Source: Magnolia sinica (taxonomy: Eukaryota > Streptophyta > Magnoliopsida > Magnoliales > Magnoliaceae). From it: a stretch of 64,000 bases of DNA. The position numbers and the translations under genes are program-made. The notes under the pieces were generated by a model. That model was given only the letters and a program-made list of their open reading frames with translations, made no database searches and was not told the DNA's origin. Below, in pieces: positions 1 to 12,800 of the stretch. Location of the stretch: positions 65,626,501-65,690,500 of the forward strand of contig NC_080590.1 of NCBI RefSeq assembly GCF_029962835.1, written 5' to 3'. How positions within the stretch are numbered: position 1 is the first letter of the stretch; each line of letters begins with the position of its first letter.

Positions 1-1022
1 TACTTATTTGTAAGTCATTAGAGTTCAGAGAATTTGTTGATCATTCCTTGTATAGGATTGGATCACAGGTACATCTCACCCCTTATAAGTCCTCATAGAA
101 GGCCTCTGACGGGAGAGTACGTTTGGGTGCTATGTGTTGACCCTTTCTCTTGTGTAGGGCAAAAAATTAGGTCCTTAGTGTAGGTCCTTGGCCTATATGC
201 CCTAAGCATAGGTTCCTTGTGTGGATCCTTGGCCTGTGTGGCCTAAAACAGAGGTTCCTTGTGTGGATACTTTGTTCTTGTGTAGGGCATAAAACTTAGG
301 TGCTTCATGTTGACCTTTACTCTTGTGTAGGGCATAAACTTAGGTCTTTTGTATAGGTCCTTGACCTGTGTGGTCTGAACCTAGATTCCTTATGTGGATC
401 CTTGGCCTGTGTGGCTTAAAACCAAGGTTCTTTGTGTGGATCATTTGCTCTTGTGCAGGGCATAAAACTTAGGTGCTTCATGTTGACATTTGCTTTTGTG
501 TAAGGCATAAACTTGTGTCTTGTGTAGGCACGTCTTAGGTACCTTGCGTAGGTCCTAGAGTCAACCTTGTGTAGGTTGTAACGGTTTGAGGTGAACCTAG
601 TTTAAAACCTCTGTTTGTGAAATCCGCTACACTCATGGGATGATTGCGTCTGCCGGGAGTGGAGTAGGCACATAACCGAACCACTATAAATGACTGTGTT
701 TGAGATTGATTCTTGCTTGATGTTTCATTATGTTTATCTTTTATATGCAAGCTTGATAATATGAATGCTTTGATTTGAATCACATCTCACACACATTCAC
801 TCTTCTCATCCATCTTAGACTATTTGTTATATCATGCTGAATATTGAATAGTCTTGTGATTGGATCCTTTACTTGACTTAGAAGCCATTAGAGTTAAATT
901 AGGGATATCTTGATAGTTGCATATTAAATCATGATTACGGTAATATGATTTAAAATAAGGCATAAAATTTTCTAAAGTCCTATTCACCACCCTCTAGGAC
1001 ACCTTGAGTTATTTCCACTTCA
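1..1022 (+). mobile_element. Ty1/copia LTR remnant (3' part), cut by the window edge
   Basis: A GGGAGTGGAGTAGGC-type stretch followed by CCGAACCACTATAAA lies near 655-690, and a pyrimidine-rich CTATTCACCACCCTCTAGG block lies near 980-1000. Both are typical of the R/U5 end of long copia LTRs of the SIRE type; that comparison is from memory. No tRNA primer site follows, so this is a solo LTR or a 3' LTR. The first 530 bases contain diverged internal tandem repeats, annotated separately. The right edge near 1022 is approximate, where sequence of a gypsy LTR begins. It is a fossil without coding capacity. Confidence 0.5.
130..535. repeat. Diverged tandem repeat, period about 173 bp, inside the copia LTR
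   Basis: The block beginning near 210 (a GGTTCCTTGTGTGGATCC motif, then GGCCTGTGTGGC, CTTGTGTAGGGCATAAA and TTAGGTGCTTCATGTTGAC) recurs in the same order beginning near 383. A partial earlier unit lies near 130-210. The offset between equivalent positions is 173 bases. Shorter sub-repeats of the CTTGTGTAGG type recur inside each unit. The units are visibly diverged, so the expansion is old. Confidence 0.75.
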
Positions 1023-1697
1023 ACTAAAACAGTCCTCACCGCAGTTTCAGGGAGATAATCATAACAACATGAAAGCATGTAAAAGGAAAGATGATTCGCA
1101 TCAACTTAAATTAATACGAGCTTAAAGAAAAAACCCTCACCTTTAGTTGTTCGATCTACTGCTAGCAAGGTTAACAGCCTAGGGTAATTTTAAGATCAAA
1201 TCTGTTCTTTTGTTCTAATCCACATAAATCGAATGTTCAGGATTAGAGTCCAGTTTATAATATTACTATATTTTAATGAAGTTTAGTGGTTCTGAAATGG
1301 GATGCTCTAAGGTTCTTGGCGTAATATTCCACCAAGTCGGCTTAGTCGTCACGGTGAAATACTTCACCTCCATTGTTGTAAGAATTGAAAAAGTTTGAAA
1401 AGGAAAAAGAAGGAATAGGGTTTGAACCCGAACTGAGCTCGAGCAGTAGTTCAGTGAGTTGGTGCACGCCACTTGTTTCTCTCCTCTCTCGCTTCTTTTT
1501 CTTTCTTTATTTCCCTCTCTTTCTTCTTCTTCTTCTTCACTTTCTTGTCCTTTTCTTTTCTCCCTTCTCTCTTGTTTTCCAACTTAACTAAGACTCAACC
1601 CAACTAGTCAGCGAGTCGAGGCAGAACGGAGCAGCACTTCAGTGAGTCTCAGTCGAGTTAACTTGGTTTAACTCGATGTGGTGCAACACCACCACAC

Positions 1698-1700
<3 letters not shown>

Positions 1701-1752
<52 letters not shown>

Positions 1753-1784
1753 TTCTTCTTCCCTCTCTCTCTCTCTCTCTCTCT
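1701..1784. repeat. (CT)n microsatellite, left of copia A
   Basis: A long CT run (1701-1749), a short interruption and a second CT run end exactly at the left terminus of copia A. The run resumes at 6977 on the other side, so the copia element split one microsatellite. Confidence 0.95.
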
Positions 1785-2197
1785 TGTTGGGTTGTAAACC
1801 CAATCCTTTGCTGACGAGTGGCTGCAGCCACCTCAAAACAGAAAATAAACTTTTAAAAAAGAAACAGTGATATGCTGCTGTGTTAGAATCGTATTCAAAC
1901 GGAGATGAATACACGGTGCTGTTATAGGCTTTTCTTGTTACGTGAAAAGACTAATCTATCCCTGTCCAGATACATCCTAGGGGCAGCTAGAGAAAGAAAA
2001 AAAATCTAGAAAAAATCTACTGTATATCTTCTCTTAGCTAGCAGAGTAAACTTAGAAAAAAAATCTCAACAGCTAGAAAGATCACACAGCTAGGAATCTA
2101 ATTTTAGAAAGGAAATCCAATCTCACAGCTAGCAAAGCTAGCTCAGACGATGCTCATACGGTTTTGGATTTGCACAAATCCATCACCGCTTCCAACA
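1785..2197 (-). repeat. Copia A 3' LTR
   Basis: The 413-bp repeat begins TGTTGGGTTG and ends TTCCAACA on the plus strand. A purine-rich tract lies just inside the element (CTCCCCTTC as seen on the plus strand). It differs from the 5' LTR by roughly one substitution and two homopolymer length changes. Confidence 0.95.
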
Positions 2198-5100
2198 CTC
2201 CCCTTCAAACCAAAACCGGCTTCATTCCGAGCATCGTTCTTAGTCGTTTGAATGCATCTGTCGCAATGCCTTTGTGAAAATATCCGCCACCTGTTCCGTA
2301 GTATGACAATACTCTAATTTCATCGTTTTTTGCTTCACATGATCTCTCAGAAAATGGTACCGGGTATCAATGTGTTTGCTTCTTCCATGCTGCACCGGAT
2401 TTTTAGCTAGCTCGATTGCCGACTTGTTATCCACATATATGACTGTGGATTCTTCCTGCGGATGCTTCAGCTCCTTTAGCAGGTTTCTCAACCAAATTCC
2501 TTCACAGACGGTGGACGATGCTGCCATGTACTCTGCTTCACATGTGGACAGGGTGACCACACTCTGCTTCTTCGAATTCCATGTGAATGCTGTCGACCCA
2601 AGATAGAAAACATAGCTGTGGTGCTTTTTCTTTCATCTTGATCACCACCCCAATCACTATCAGAGTATCCATACAACATCGCATCATCATTGTACGGATA
2701 AAAAAGACCAAACTCAATAGTCCCTTTGATATACCTCAGTACTCGTTTTGCAGCTAGCCAGTGTGATTCTTTTGGGGCTTCCATATACCGGCTTAGAAGC
2801 CCAACACTGTAGACTATATCTGGCCTAGTGATTGTGAGGTACCTTAAACTTCCGATTAGGCTCTTGAATAGGGTTGAGTCGACGTTTTTTCCTTCTCCAT
2901 CTTTCGTGAGCTTCAGGCCTGTTGTAATAGGTGTATTTACCGCTTTACAGTCGACCATCTGAAACCTCTCAAGGAGTTCCTTTGTGTACTTCTTCTGGGA
3001 TATGTGAATGCCGCCAACTTGTTGCTTCACCTCAATGCCCAAGAAGAAAGACATCAATCCACCATCAGTCATCTCGAACTCTTTGACCATAGCCTGCTTG
3101 AATTCTTCAAATATCGCCTGACTGTTCCCAGTGAACAGCAGATCATCAACATATAAACAAGCAATAAGCATATCACCACGGGCATTCTTCTTTGTGTAGA
3201 CTGCATGCTCATATGGACATTTGACGAAACCATTCTCTTGAAGATAATCGTCAATTCGTGCATTCCAAGCATGGGGAGCTTGCTTCAACCCATACAGGGC
3301 TTTCTGCACCCGATACACCTTGTGTTCCTCCCCTTGCATAACAAAGCCTTTAGGCTGGTCAACATAGACTTCTTTTTCGAGTACTTCATTTAAGAATGCA
3401 GATTTCATATCCAGTTGGTAAATCATCCAACTGTGATGAGCTGCAAGAGAGATAATCATCCTCACAGTGTCAAGGCAACTGGAGTGAAAACTTCTTCATA
3501 GTCTACCCCATATTTCTGTTTGTAACCATTTGCTACGAGCCTTGTCTTATATCGTTCGATCTTACCATCGGCATTCCGCTTGATTTTGTACACCCATTTG
3601 AGACCAATGGTCTTCTGGCTTTTAGGGAGTGAGGTCAGCTCCCATGTTCGATTCTTCTCGATGGCATGAATCTCTTCTTTCATAGCCTTTCTCCAACATT
3701 CTTCATTCACAGCCTCCTCGAATGTGAGAGGCTCGTGGTCCACATACAGGTAGAGTAAATTTACTTCCTCAGTTCCTGTGTACATTTCGTTGAGGCTTCT
3801 CATTTTTATAGGAGTCAAGGGTAAAGGAGAATTGAATGAAGATGTGTTAGCTGAATTCTGATATGATGAAGTGCTTCCAGGAGAGATGGAACGTACTCCT
3901 GGACTTCTGCGATCCAAAGGGGGTGATGTGGGTGTCTGTTCCTGATTCACATGCCTCTCTTCTTCATATTCTTCAGCCTCGACCTAACTTTCTTTGGCTG
4001 AATCTTCCTGGTTCCATTTCTAAGATTCTTCCTCGTAGAACACTACATCTCTACTTACCACCACATTATTGGTTAGTGGGTTAGAGCTTGTATGCCTTTG
4101 AATCTTCGCTGTAGCCAATGAAAATGCACTTCTCACCACGATCATCAAGCTTTTTCCTTCTTGCTTCTGGAACTTGAGCATGGGCGACACACCCAAAGAT
4201 CTTAAGGTGTGCTACGCTCGGCTTGTATCCACTTCAAGCTTCTTGTGGTGTCTGAAATCTGACACTTTTAGTCAGACACCTATTGAGCAGATAGGTAGTA
4301 CATACAACTGCCTCTGCCCAGAAATTCTGTGACAGATTTTCTCCTTCAGCATGGTCCTCGTCATATCGAGGATAGTGCAGTTCTTCCGTTCTGCAATTCC
4401 ATTTTGTTGTGGCGTGTAAGCTGCAGTGTGTTGTTGCTTAATGTCATGTTTCCTGCAATATATTCTCGAAAAATATTTGAGGTGTACTTCCCAACTCTGT
4501 CAAATCTACGGGTTTTGATTTTAAGATCACTTTGTTTTTTCAACAAGGGCCTTAAAATTTTTAAAAACAGTAAAAGCAGCAGACTTCTCTTTGATTACAT
4601 ACACCCACAATTTTCTACTGGAATCATTAATGAAGGTAATAAAATATTTATTACCTCTAAGAGAGATTGGCTCCAATGGTCCACAAATGTCAATGTGAAC
4701 CAGTTGCAACGGTTCTTTTGCTCTTCGGGATACTCTACTCGGAAATGAGTTCCTTTGTTATTTTCCAAGTGTGCACGCCTCACACACATATTCTGGAGCT
4801 TCAGTAGCAGGCAAGCCATGCACCATGCTTAATGAGGATAGAAGTTTCAGGCCACTAAAATTTAGATGGCCAAAGCGAAGATGCCACATCCAAGAATCAT
4901 TATTTGCTTTTCCATAAAAATATTTCTTGAGCATTGTATTTATATGGAGAGGAAACATATTATTCTTCGCCATCTGGACTTTCGCAATCAAACGTCCATG
5001 CGAATCTCTAATGGAAAGAGAAGAGTTCTCCATGTGTATGACATACCCTTTTTCGAGGAGTTGTCCGAGACTCAGTATGTTACTCTTCATGTTAGGCACA

Positions 5101-6565
5101 TAGTACACATTGGAGATATAGTTTGGAACACCATTCTTCTGAAAGATTTGGATTTTACCTTTACCTTTCACAGGTGTTTTTGATGAGTCTCCAAACGTTA
5201 CATCGCCATGAACTCCTTCTGTGAGTTCCACAAAGAGTTTCTTGTCGCCGCACATGTGATTACTTGCACCCGTGTCGAGATACCATACGTCCTGCTGATC
5301 ACTACCTTTCTCTTGTGCAAGGAGAAGTGTGGAGCTTTCTTGTTCATGTCCTGATGCTTCGGCATAGTTGGATCGCTCGTCTTGATTCATCGGCTTGCTC
5401 CAACAATCAGATGCATAGTGGCCAAGCTTGTTGCAATTATAGCATTGGATGTTCTTTGTACTTCCCCGTCCACGCATAGATCTACCTCTACAATTTCCTC
5501 TTCCATGGAAATTGGTATTTTTCTGTTGGTTTTGGGCATGACTTTGTTGGTATCCGCGCCCTCTGCCTCTTGCGCGATTGTTAGCAAACCGTCCACCACG
5601 TTGTGAACTTCCACGTCCACCATTGCTATCATTAAGAGTCAATCTTGACTCCAAAGCTTGTTCCATCGGCATGGAACTGGCATTCTTCTGCATTCGTTGC
5701 TCATGAACTTGCAACGATCCCATCAACTCCTCAATGGAGAGTTTCTCTATATCTTTTGATTCTTCGATCGCCACAACCACATGCTCAAACTTGGTTGTGA
5801 GGGATCGAAGTATCTTTTCAATAACTCGGACATCTTCAATCTTTTCACCATTTCTTTTCAAATTATTGACAGTTACAAGAAAACGCGAAAAATAATCAGT
5901 AACATTCTCACCTTCCTTCATGTGAGTTGCTTCGAACTCGGCTCTCAATGTTTGAAGGCGAACCCGCTTCACTCGATCTACACCCTTGAAGATGGTGCCA
6001 AGGGTATCCCATGCTTGCTTGCTTGATGTTGCTTCGGCAATCTTTTCGAAGGTGGATTCATCCAAGCCTTGATAGAGGAGAAACAAAGCCTTATTGTCTC
6101 TCTTCCTTTGATTTTTGAGAGCAGTCTTTTCTTCGTTGGTGAAGGCAGCTTCTTCTTCCATAGTGGGTTCTTCATACCCATCGGTGACGATCTCCCATAG
6201 TTCTTGCGACCCGAACAACGCCTTCATTTGGATGCACCATTTTTCATAGTTGTCCTTTGACAACTTAGGAACTCGCAGATGGATTGTGCTAGCCATCTTT
6301 CTTTCTTTTTTTTTAAGGAGAGAGGGATGGACTAAAAGAACAAATTTTAAAAAAAAAAAATCTTCTGAAATCTGATTTATTTTTATTTTTTTTTAAAAGC
6401 ATTTTTTCGAACTCATCAATTTCGTCTGTAACTTTTTTCAAAAGCTTTTTTTTTGTGGCTGGAATCTGATTTCTTTTGAAAAAAGCTGATTTTTTTTGAA
6501 AACCGGGAGTGCAGGATCTGCCTCTTGCTGATGAGGCCCAAGGATCGTCGGCTTTGATACCACTT

Positions 6566-6974
6566 TGTTGGGTTGTAAACCCAATCCTTTGCTGACGAGT
6601 GGCTGCAGCCACCTCAAAACAGAAAATAAACTTTTAAAAAGAAACAGTGATATGCTGCTGTGTTAGAATCATATTCAAACGGAGATGAATACACGGTGCT
6701 GTTATAGGCTTTTCTTGTTACGTGAAAAGACTAATCTATCCCTGTCCAGATACATCCTAGGGGCAGCTAGAGAAAGAAAAAAATCTAGAAAAAATCTACT
6801 GTATATCTTCTCTTAGCTAGCAGAGTAAACTTAGAAAAAAAATCTCAACAGCTAGAAAGATCACACAGCTAGGAATCTAATTTTAGAAAGGAAATCCAAT
6901 CTCACAGCTAGCAAAGCTAGCTCAGACGATGCTCATACGGTTTTGGATTTGCACAAATCCATCACCGCTTCCAA

Positions 6975-6976
<2 letters not shown>
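6566..6976 (-). repeat. Copia A 5' LTR
   Basis: The 411-bp partner of the repeat at 1785-2197 has the same termini. The primer-binding site lies just inside (plus-strand reading GCTTTGATACCACTTT). The CT microsatellite resumes immediately outside. Confidence 0.95.

Positions 6977-7019
<43 letters not shown>
6977..7019. repeat. (CT)n microsatellite, right of copia A
   Basis: A pure CT run directly follows the 5' LTR of copia A and is the continuation of the run at 1701-1784. Confidence 0.95.
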
Positions 7020-7022
<3 letters not shown>

Positions 7023-9836
7023 TGTCTTTCTTTCTTCCTTTCTCCTTCTCATTTCTTTCTTCTCTCTTTCGTTTCTTTTACCGTGTATCCCCTGACTAGG
7101 CGGCAGGGGATTTATAGTGTATCCCAGTCTCTGGATTCTTTCTTACGCGGCCCACATGCATAGGTGGTGTGCGTAACAGTAATGTGGCCTTTCGGTCGTG
7201 GTGTGCGGAGCTGTCCAGACAATCTTGATCTCAGAATTGTCTTCATTTCAGATTGTCTGGGCCCACTAGGACCCCGATGATCTGCCATCCGGTTTGTTTG
7301 GATCCTTGTATGGACGGTTCTGTTGATGAGGGACCAGTTCCGGTTTTAATGGTGGGCCTATTCCGATCCACTTTTCCCTAAATCCGACATCTCTAGGTGG
7401 ATCTGATTGACCTTCCGAGGCTTCTTGGTCCATCGGATCTATAGTGGATGTAGGCTTTTTGGATTCGTCGCGAGGAAGTTCCTTCCACAAGCTGTGTGGA
7501 AACCGGCGGAACTGCCATGAAAACCGGCGAGAATTGCGGACTACTCCTCTTTCTTGGGGAGGATTTTGCTGTCTTTCTTGGGTAGTTGCGTAGATGGATA
7601 CGCACGAACGGAGGTCTCTGTTGTGGCGTCCGCACGGCCTACGATGTTACCGAATTCAGCGTGTGGGCCATGATCTTCCCTCGTGTGCATGACCCCCTTC
7701 TCGAACGGAATTCTAAAGGTTAGACGATGGACGGTTCTGATTTTCCAGCTGGTCGATCATGTTGGGCCACAGAAATAGCAATCGTTCGTTCGAGTTCTCG
7801 CAGGGGGAATTTGATAGGAGGAAGGTTTCTTTCTTCTTTTGTCGAGTCAAAACGATTTTGACTGGGTTTGCCGCTTGGTGTAACGCTGGTGCACATCTTT
7901 TGGTGAAACGGCGTGACTAAAATGGGCCCCACAGTGATGCTGGTGGAAAATCCATTCCGGCCATTTGGTTTTAAATGGCCCAATTAGGTTCATCTGACCC
8001 TAGACGAGCTGGATCCAAAGCTTTGGCGGGTCATACAATTTGCTTGGAGAGTCCAATTATGGATATCCACCGATCTGATGGTCGGATCATTCTAAATTTG
8101 AACGTCGATGGTCAAAAGGGTCCTCAGGGGTGTTTGGGTGTGGTATGGGGGTTGATTCAAAACTCAGGTGGACGGTCAGATATCTTTACCTGTCGGTGGA
8201 TAGTTAGCTGAACGGTCGGTTATGATGAATAAGCATGAGTACTTGGACGTATGATGATCTTGTCTTAAGATCAATGGTCGGATGGCTTGATCTATGAGCA
8301 AAGATCATTTTCAACGGTCAGATTCATGTTAGAGAATAGGTGTAAGGTTAGGATGGCTTGATTGGTATTGTACACATGTACATATTAAGTTAAATTTCAT
8401 GGTAACACTTGAGAACTTTCAATACTCGGGTATTGAAAAGTTCGAGGTGTTAAAATTAGTCCTTGCATGTTTTATCCTATTCAACATTTCGCTTCTTATC
8501 AGTTAGTATCCCCATCCTACAGAACTTTTATTGCTAATGTTGATTGTGTCTCTATTCCTACACAAGTGGATGTGGCCTTGTCACACCCTCACTGGAAGCA
8601 TGCTATGCTTGAGGAGATGAATGCCTTACAAAAAATCCAAACTTGGGAGCTTGTTGATTTACCAGCCAGAAAACATGTTGTGGGTTGTAAGTGGGTTTAC
8701 ACTGTCAAGCATAAACCTAATGCTACATTGATCGGTACAAAGCACGCCTTATTGCAAAAGGCTTCACACAGACTTATGACATCGAGTACACAGAGACTTT
8801 TGCCCTGGTTGCAAAAAGAAATTCTATTCGGGTTCTCTTATCTGTGACTGCAAATTTGGATTGGCCACTGCATCAACTTGATGTCAAGAATTCTTTTTTA
8901 TATGGTGACATTCATGAAGAAGTGTATATGTCCTTACCTCTTGGGTTTCGTCGTAAGGGGGAGAAACATAAAATTTGTCACCTTCACAAGTCCATCTATG
9001 GCCTCAAGCAATCACCACAAGCGTAGTTTGACAAATTCACTCATGTCATGCAGGCTACCCACTTTCACCAGTGTAGCTCCAATCATTCCATTTTTTAGAA
9101 GCGCACCACCAAATAGCTCATAGTGGTCTCGGTCTACGTTGATGACATCATTGTTATGGGCAATGATTCTACTGTTATATCCAGCATTAAATCACATCTT
9201 GCTAGCACCTTTGAGGTAAAAGATTTGGGCTCCTTGCATTATTTTTCTCAGCATTGAGATTGCTCGTTCTCGCTATGGTATTTCCTTATGTCAGAGGAAA
9301 TATGCACTGGACTTACTCAATGAGACAGGCATGCTAGGCTGTAAACCTATTGCTACTTCTCTTAAGGTCAATCATTAGCTCACCTCTCTCCATGGTGAGT
9401 TTTTCTCTGATTCTGGTCCTTATCAGCGAATCATTGGCCGACTTATTTACCTGACTATTACAAGACACGATATCTCTCATGTTGTGGGTGTGCTTAGTCA
9501 ATTTATGCACTCACCACGGGCTGCCCATTTGGATGCTTCTTATCGTGTTCTCTGTTATCCTAAAGGCTCTCCTGGTAAGGGCCTTCTTTATTCCTAACAT
9601 GAAAACTTGTCTATTTCCATTTTTTTCTACGCAGACTAAGCCAGTGCTAAAGATGACAGGAAATCTACAACCTATTACTGTTCGTTTGTGGGGGAAAATT
9701 CGGTTACTTGGAAAAGTAAGAAGCAAACAGTTATTGCTCGATCCAGTGCTGAGGCCAAATACAGGGCTTTGGCCCATACCACTTATGAGTTACTTTAACT
9801 AAAGAAATTCCTGAACGAGCTTGGCTTCTCTTCATC

Positions 9837-12800
9837 TGTAACACCCCAAACTTTTTAATACCCGAGTATTGAAAGTTCTCGAGTGTTACCATAGAATTTA
9901 ATTTATTATATACATGTGTACGATACCAATCTAGCTATTCTAACCCAAAATCTATTCTCCAACGCAAATCTGACCGTTGGGAATAATCTCCATTTATAGA
10001 TCAAGCAACTTGACCATTGATTTTAAGATATGATCATCATATACGCAAATATTCTTACTTGTTTATCATAAACAACCACTTAGTCAAATATGCATTGCTA
10101 GATAAAGACATTTAACCGTCCACTTTGATTTTGGACCACCTGATCGTAGTAAATTAGATATTCGATCTCATCTTGTTCATCACCTATGAATATGCTTAAC
10201 CCACCATCAGAACCACAATCTGAGAAACTTACACATTTGAACAAGACACTCAAATCTAACGATACACATGTTCTACCCCTAATCACTCCAGAAACCCACT
10301 TTATGTCCATCCGTTTACGAAACTAATCGTACATCCACCTACATACATGGTCAAAGTGTTAACCATTAAGTTTTCTTATATTTAGCAAGTCATCTGACCG
10401 TTCGTCATATTTGGATCTGCCAAATGGGCCACACGAACATTGTGATAAACCGATCATCATGAACATTTTAGGGTATAGGCCCAAACCACCTGGTAACTCA
10501 TCAATTGGGTGTGTATAAATGTTATTTTAGAATTTTTGAAGCGTTTGGTCAGTCATTAAAAGAGTATCGTAGTCATCCTTTAGAGATCGGGCCCAAATTA
10601 AGGCATTAAAAAGAGTGTGAAAAATAACAAACATTGGTAAAGTTTCATCACAATTGGATGATCCAGTTAGTAGGTACGGATAATAGAAGTTACGACTTGA
10701 AAAATTGGCAAAATTGTAATTTAGAACCCAAAACCAAAACCAATGTAAATAGTATATTTACATGGAGTGTGTACTGACATGGGTGTATACTAACAAGCTA
10801 ACCCATGGAGTGTGTACGGACATGGGTGTGTATCAACAAGCTAACCAAAAAAAAAAATGCATCTTAGAGTTTTTACGTGAGAATGAAACCCACATGTTCT
10901 TACAATGTGTGGCCCACCCATGGCTCAAATCTGCTTCATATTTGGGCCCGTGGCACAACAAGATCGGCTTAAGCTAATGGATGGAGCAGATTGCCCACCA
11001 AACATCACAAGTGGACCCCACCTATTTCAGCCATCCAACATGTGCATGAAGGAAAATTGTTCAACGGTGAATATCACCCCCACATTGGCCAACCATGCGG
11101 CCCATCTGAAACTCAGATCAGCTGCATACTACAGCTCTTAGGCCAACTTGACACTAACGGATGAAGGGAACGGATCTCCCTAACAGACACTACAAGTGGA
11201 CCCCAGCTGACCCAACGGACGAACCAGTTCGCACCTTCCCCAAAGTCGCTATAAGCACATTTAAAGCAAGAAATGGTTAGTGAAAGACTTCCGCCACTGA
11301 AATTCTTAGATCCAGTAATCCAAAGGAAAATCTAGACCGTCCTAATCCCAGATGGAGAGATTCTGACTCCAGCAGGAACAACTAAGGAAGAATAGGAATC
11401 CTATTACAACGGAAACGAGAGACTTCCGGGCTTGGACTGCGAAGTCACCAGGCGAAACCTCCATCGCAAGGAAACGTGGAACCCACCGGACGAACTGGGT
11501 CTAACTCTTCAGCATGGTGGGCCAACGATCATCGGAGGACCAATTCGGATCATCTGGAGACGACAGCACAGAAAATTCCGAAACAGAGCAGGAACCACCG
11601 TTGAAACAGGGACTAATTCCACGTGCAAGACGGTAATCCTAGATGGTAGAAACCTACATCATTGGGACATCTGAGTCGTTCAGATGGGGGCCACCCAAAA
11701 CCGACCCAACACCAACAAAAAAGAAAGGAGGAGAGAAGAGGAAGTACCATTCAAACAGCTTCCCGCACATGGCTTGCGCAGCCCATTCGCGCAAGATACA
11801 TTCCGCGTACAATATACGCACGAACGCTCGGGATACTCCAGGTTAGTATAAATAACCCACTCCCGACACTGGGGAGCACACCAGCAAGTAAGGAAGGAAG
11901 AAAGACATGAACGAGAGAGAAAGAGAAAGAGAACGAGAAGAAGGGAGAGAAGAAACAGAAAAGAAAGTGAAGAAGAAGAAGAAGAAGAATAGGAGAGAAA
12001 GCGGCTCTGCTAGCCGAGTTAAGTCGGTTGAACCGCTGAGTCCAGCAACAACTAAACCAGGTTCGGATCGATTCCAGCCAACCACTCCAAAAGGAAAGTC
12101 CCAGGGTGAAGATCTTCCTTCTAGTTTCATTAAATGTCGAGTTCCATTTAATTTTGAACTCATAACCATGTAAATTGATCAACTAGTGAACCCAACTGAG
12201 TTACTCAAAAAATAGACTCACGGAAGCGTTTATTGGACTAAAGTTAGGCATTGAAGGAGGTTAGTTGTCCATCTACATTCCTTTTTAGATCACAAGTTGA
12301 TGTAAACCATAAATCATAAAGCAAACTCTAGAGTAAACTCTAACCATGCGAGTTTTGTAATCTATAATAGAAATTGAATCTAAAGTACATCTACAAACAT
12401 CTAACAACATTAGAAAGCAATCCGACAACTAGAGGTAAGGGACTCCTTTAAACTTACCTTGATTTAAGTTGATGTAACTTATTTTGCCTTTTAATTGCAT
12501 GCTTTCATGTTACTGTGATTTTCTCCCTATAATTATTTGATTTACTAGCCTCAATTATTTATCCTTCGAGAATTATGGTTAAGGTATGAACCTAATTATG
12601 CATGATCTTTATTAATTTATGAAGGACGATGGAATCAAGCCTTATCCTTGCCTTTACCAATTTTGTTGAGTTAGCCTTTGATAATTTGTAATAACGCGAT
12701 AATGTAATAAGCTCACATTGAGAGGGTATTTGATAATTTGTTGAATTATTTTACTCTGATAAAATAATAAATACAGTCGATTTTATTCTCGTGAATAGTT

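Larger units (their letters stand above)
1785..6976 (-). mobile_element. Copia A: nearly full-length Ty1/copia element (minus strand)
   Basis: The element is 5.19 kb with LTRs at 1785-2197 (3' LTR) and 6566-6976 (5' LTR). It is flanked by the 5-bp duplication TCTCT. Next to the 5' LTR is a tRNA-Met-type primer site, TGGTATCAAAGC on the minus strand; next to the 3' LTR is a purine tract. Parts in order along the minus strand: gag with a CCHC zinc knuckle (CYNCNKLGHYASDC), about 6296-5370; protease (DTGAS) near 5275; integrase about 4900-4100; reverse transcriptase with YVDD about 3700-2980; RNase H about 2640-2240. The order PR-INT-RT-RH is diagnostic of copia. The coding region is broken, with about five interruptions, yet the two LTRs are almost identical, which implies a very recent insertion. 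Confidence 0.93.
1023..8454 (-). mobile_element. Gypsy LTR family 1, copy 3 (minus strand), interrupted by copia A
   Basis: Two stretches, about 1023-1784 and 6977-8454, match the reverse complement of the solo LTR at 9837-12952. At the right end, GGTAACACTTGAGAACTTTC and ATACTCGGGTATTGAAAAG mirror that LTR's start. Near 1065-1180 the block with CATGAAAGCATGT and a following CTCACC mirrors its 3' part near 12430-12530. The junction lies in a CT microsatellite where copia A inserted. The last roughly 400 bases of the LTR are missing at the left, next to the copia LTR remnant. The right end abuts copia C, so this LTR also landed in that older element. It is broken and non-coding. Confidence 0.65.

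Noticed and set aside
1639-1914. Reading frames rich in Arg-Glu or Ser-Leu
   Set aside because: They are translations of the CT/GA microsatellite. The same applies to frames at 11751-12182, 28864-29202 and 53432-53695.
11905-12000. Possible Glu/Arg/Lys-rich host protein
   Set aside because: It is a purine-rich simple-sequence tract inside the solo LTR at 9837-12952, without support on either side.
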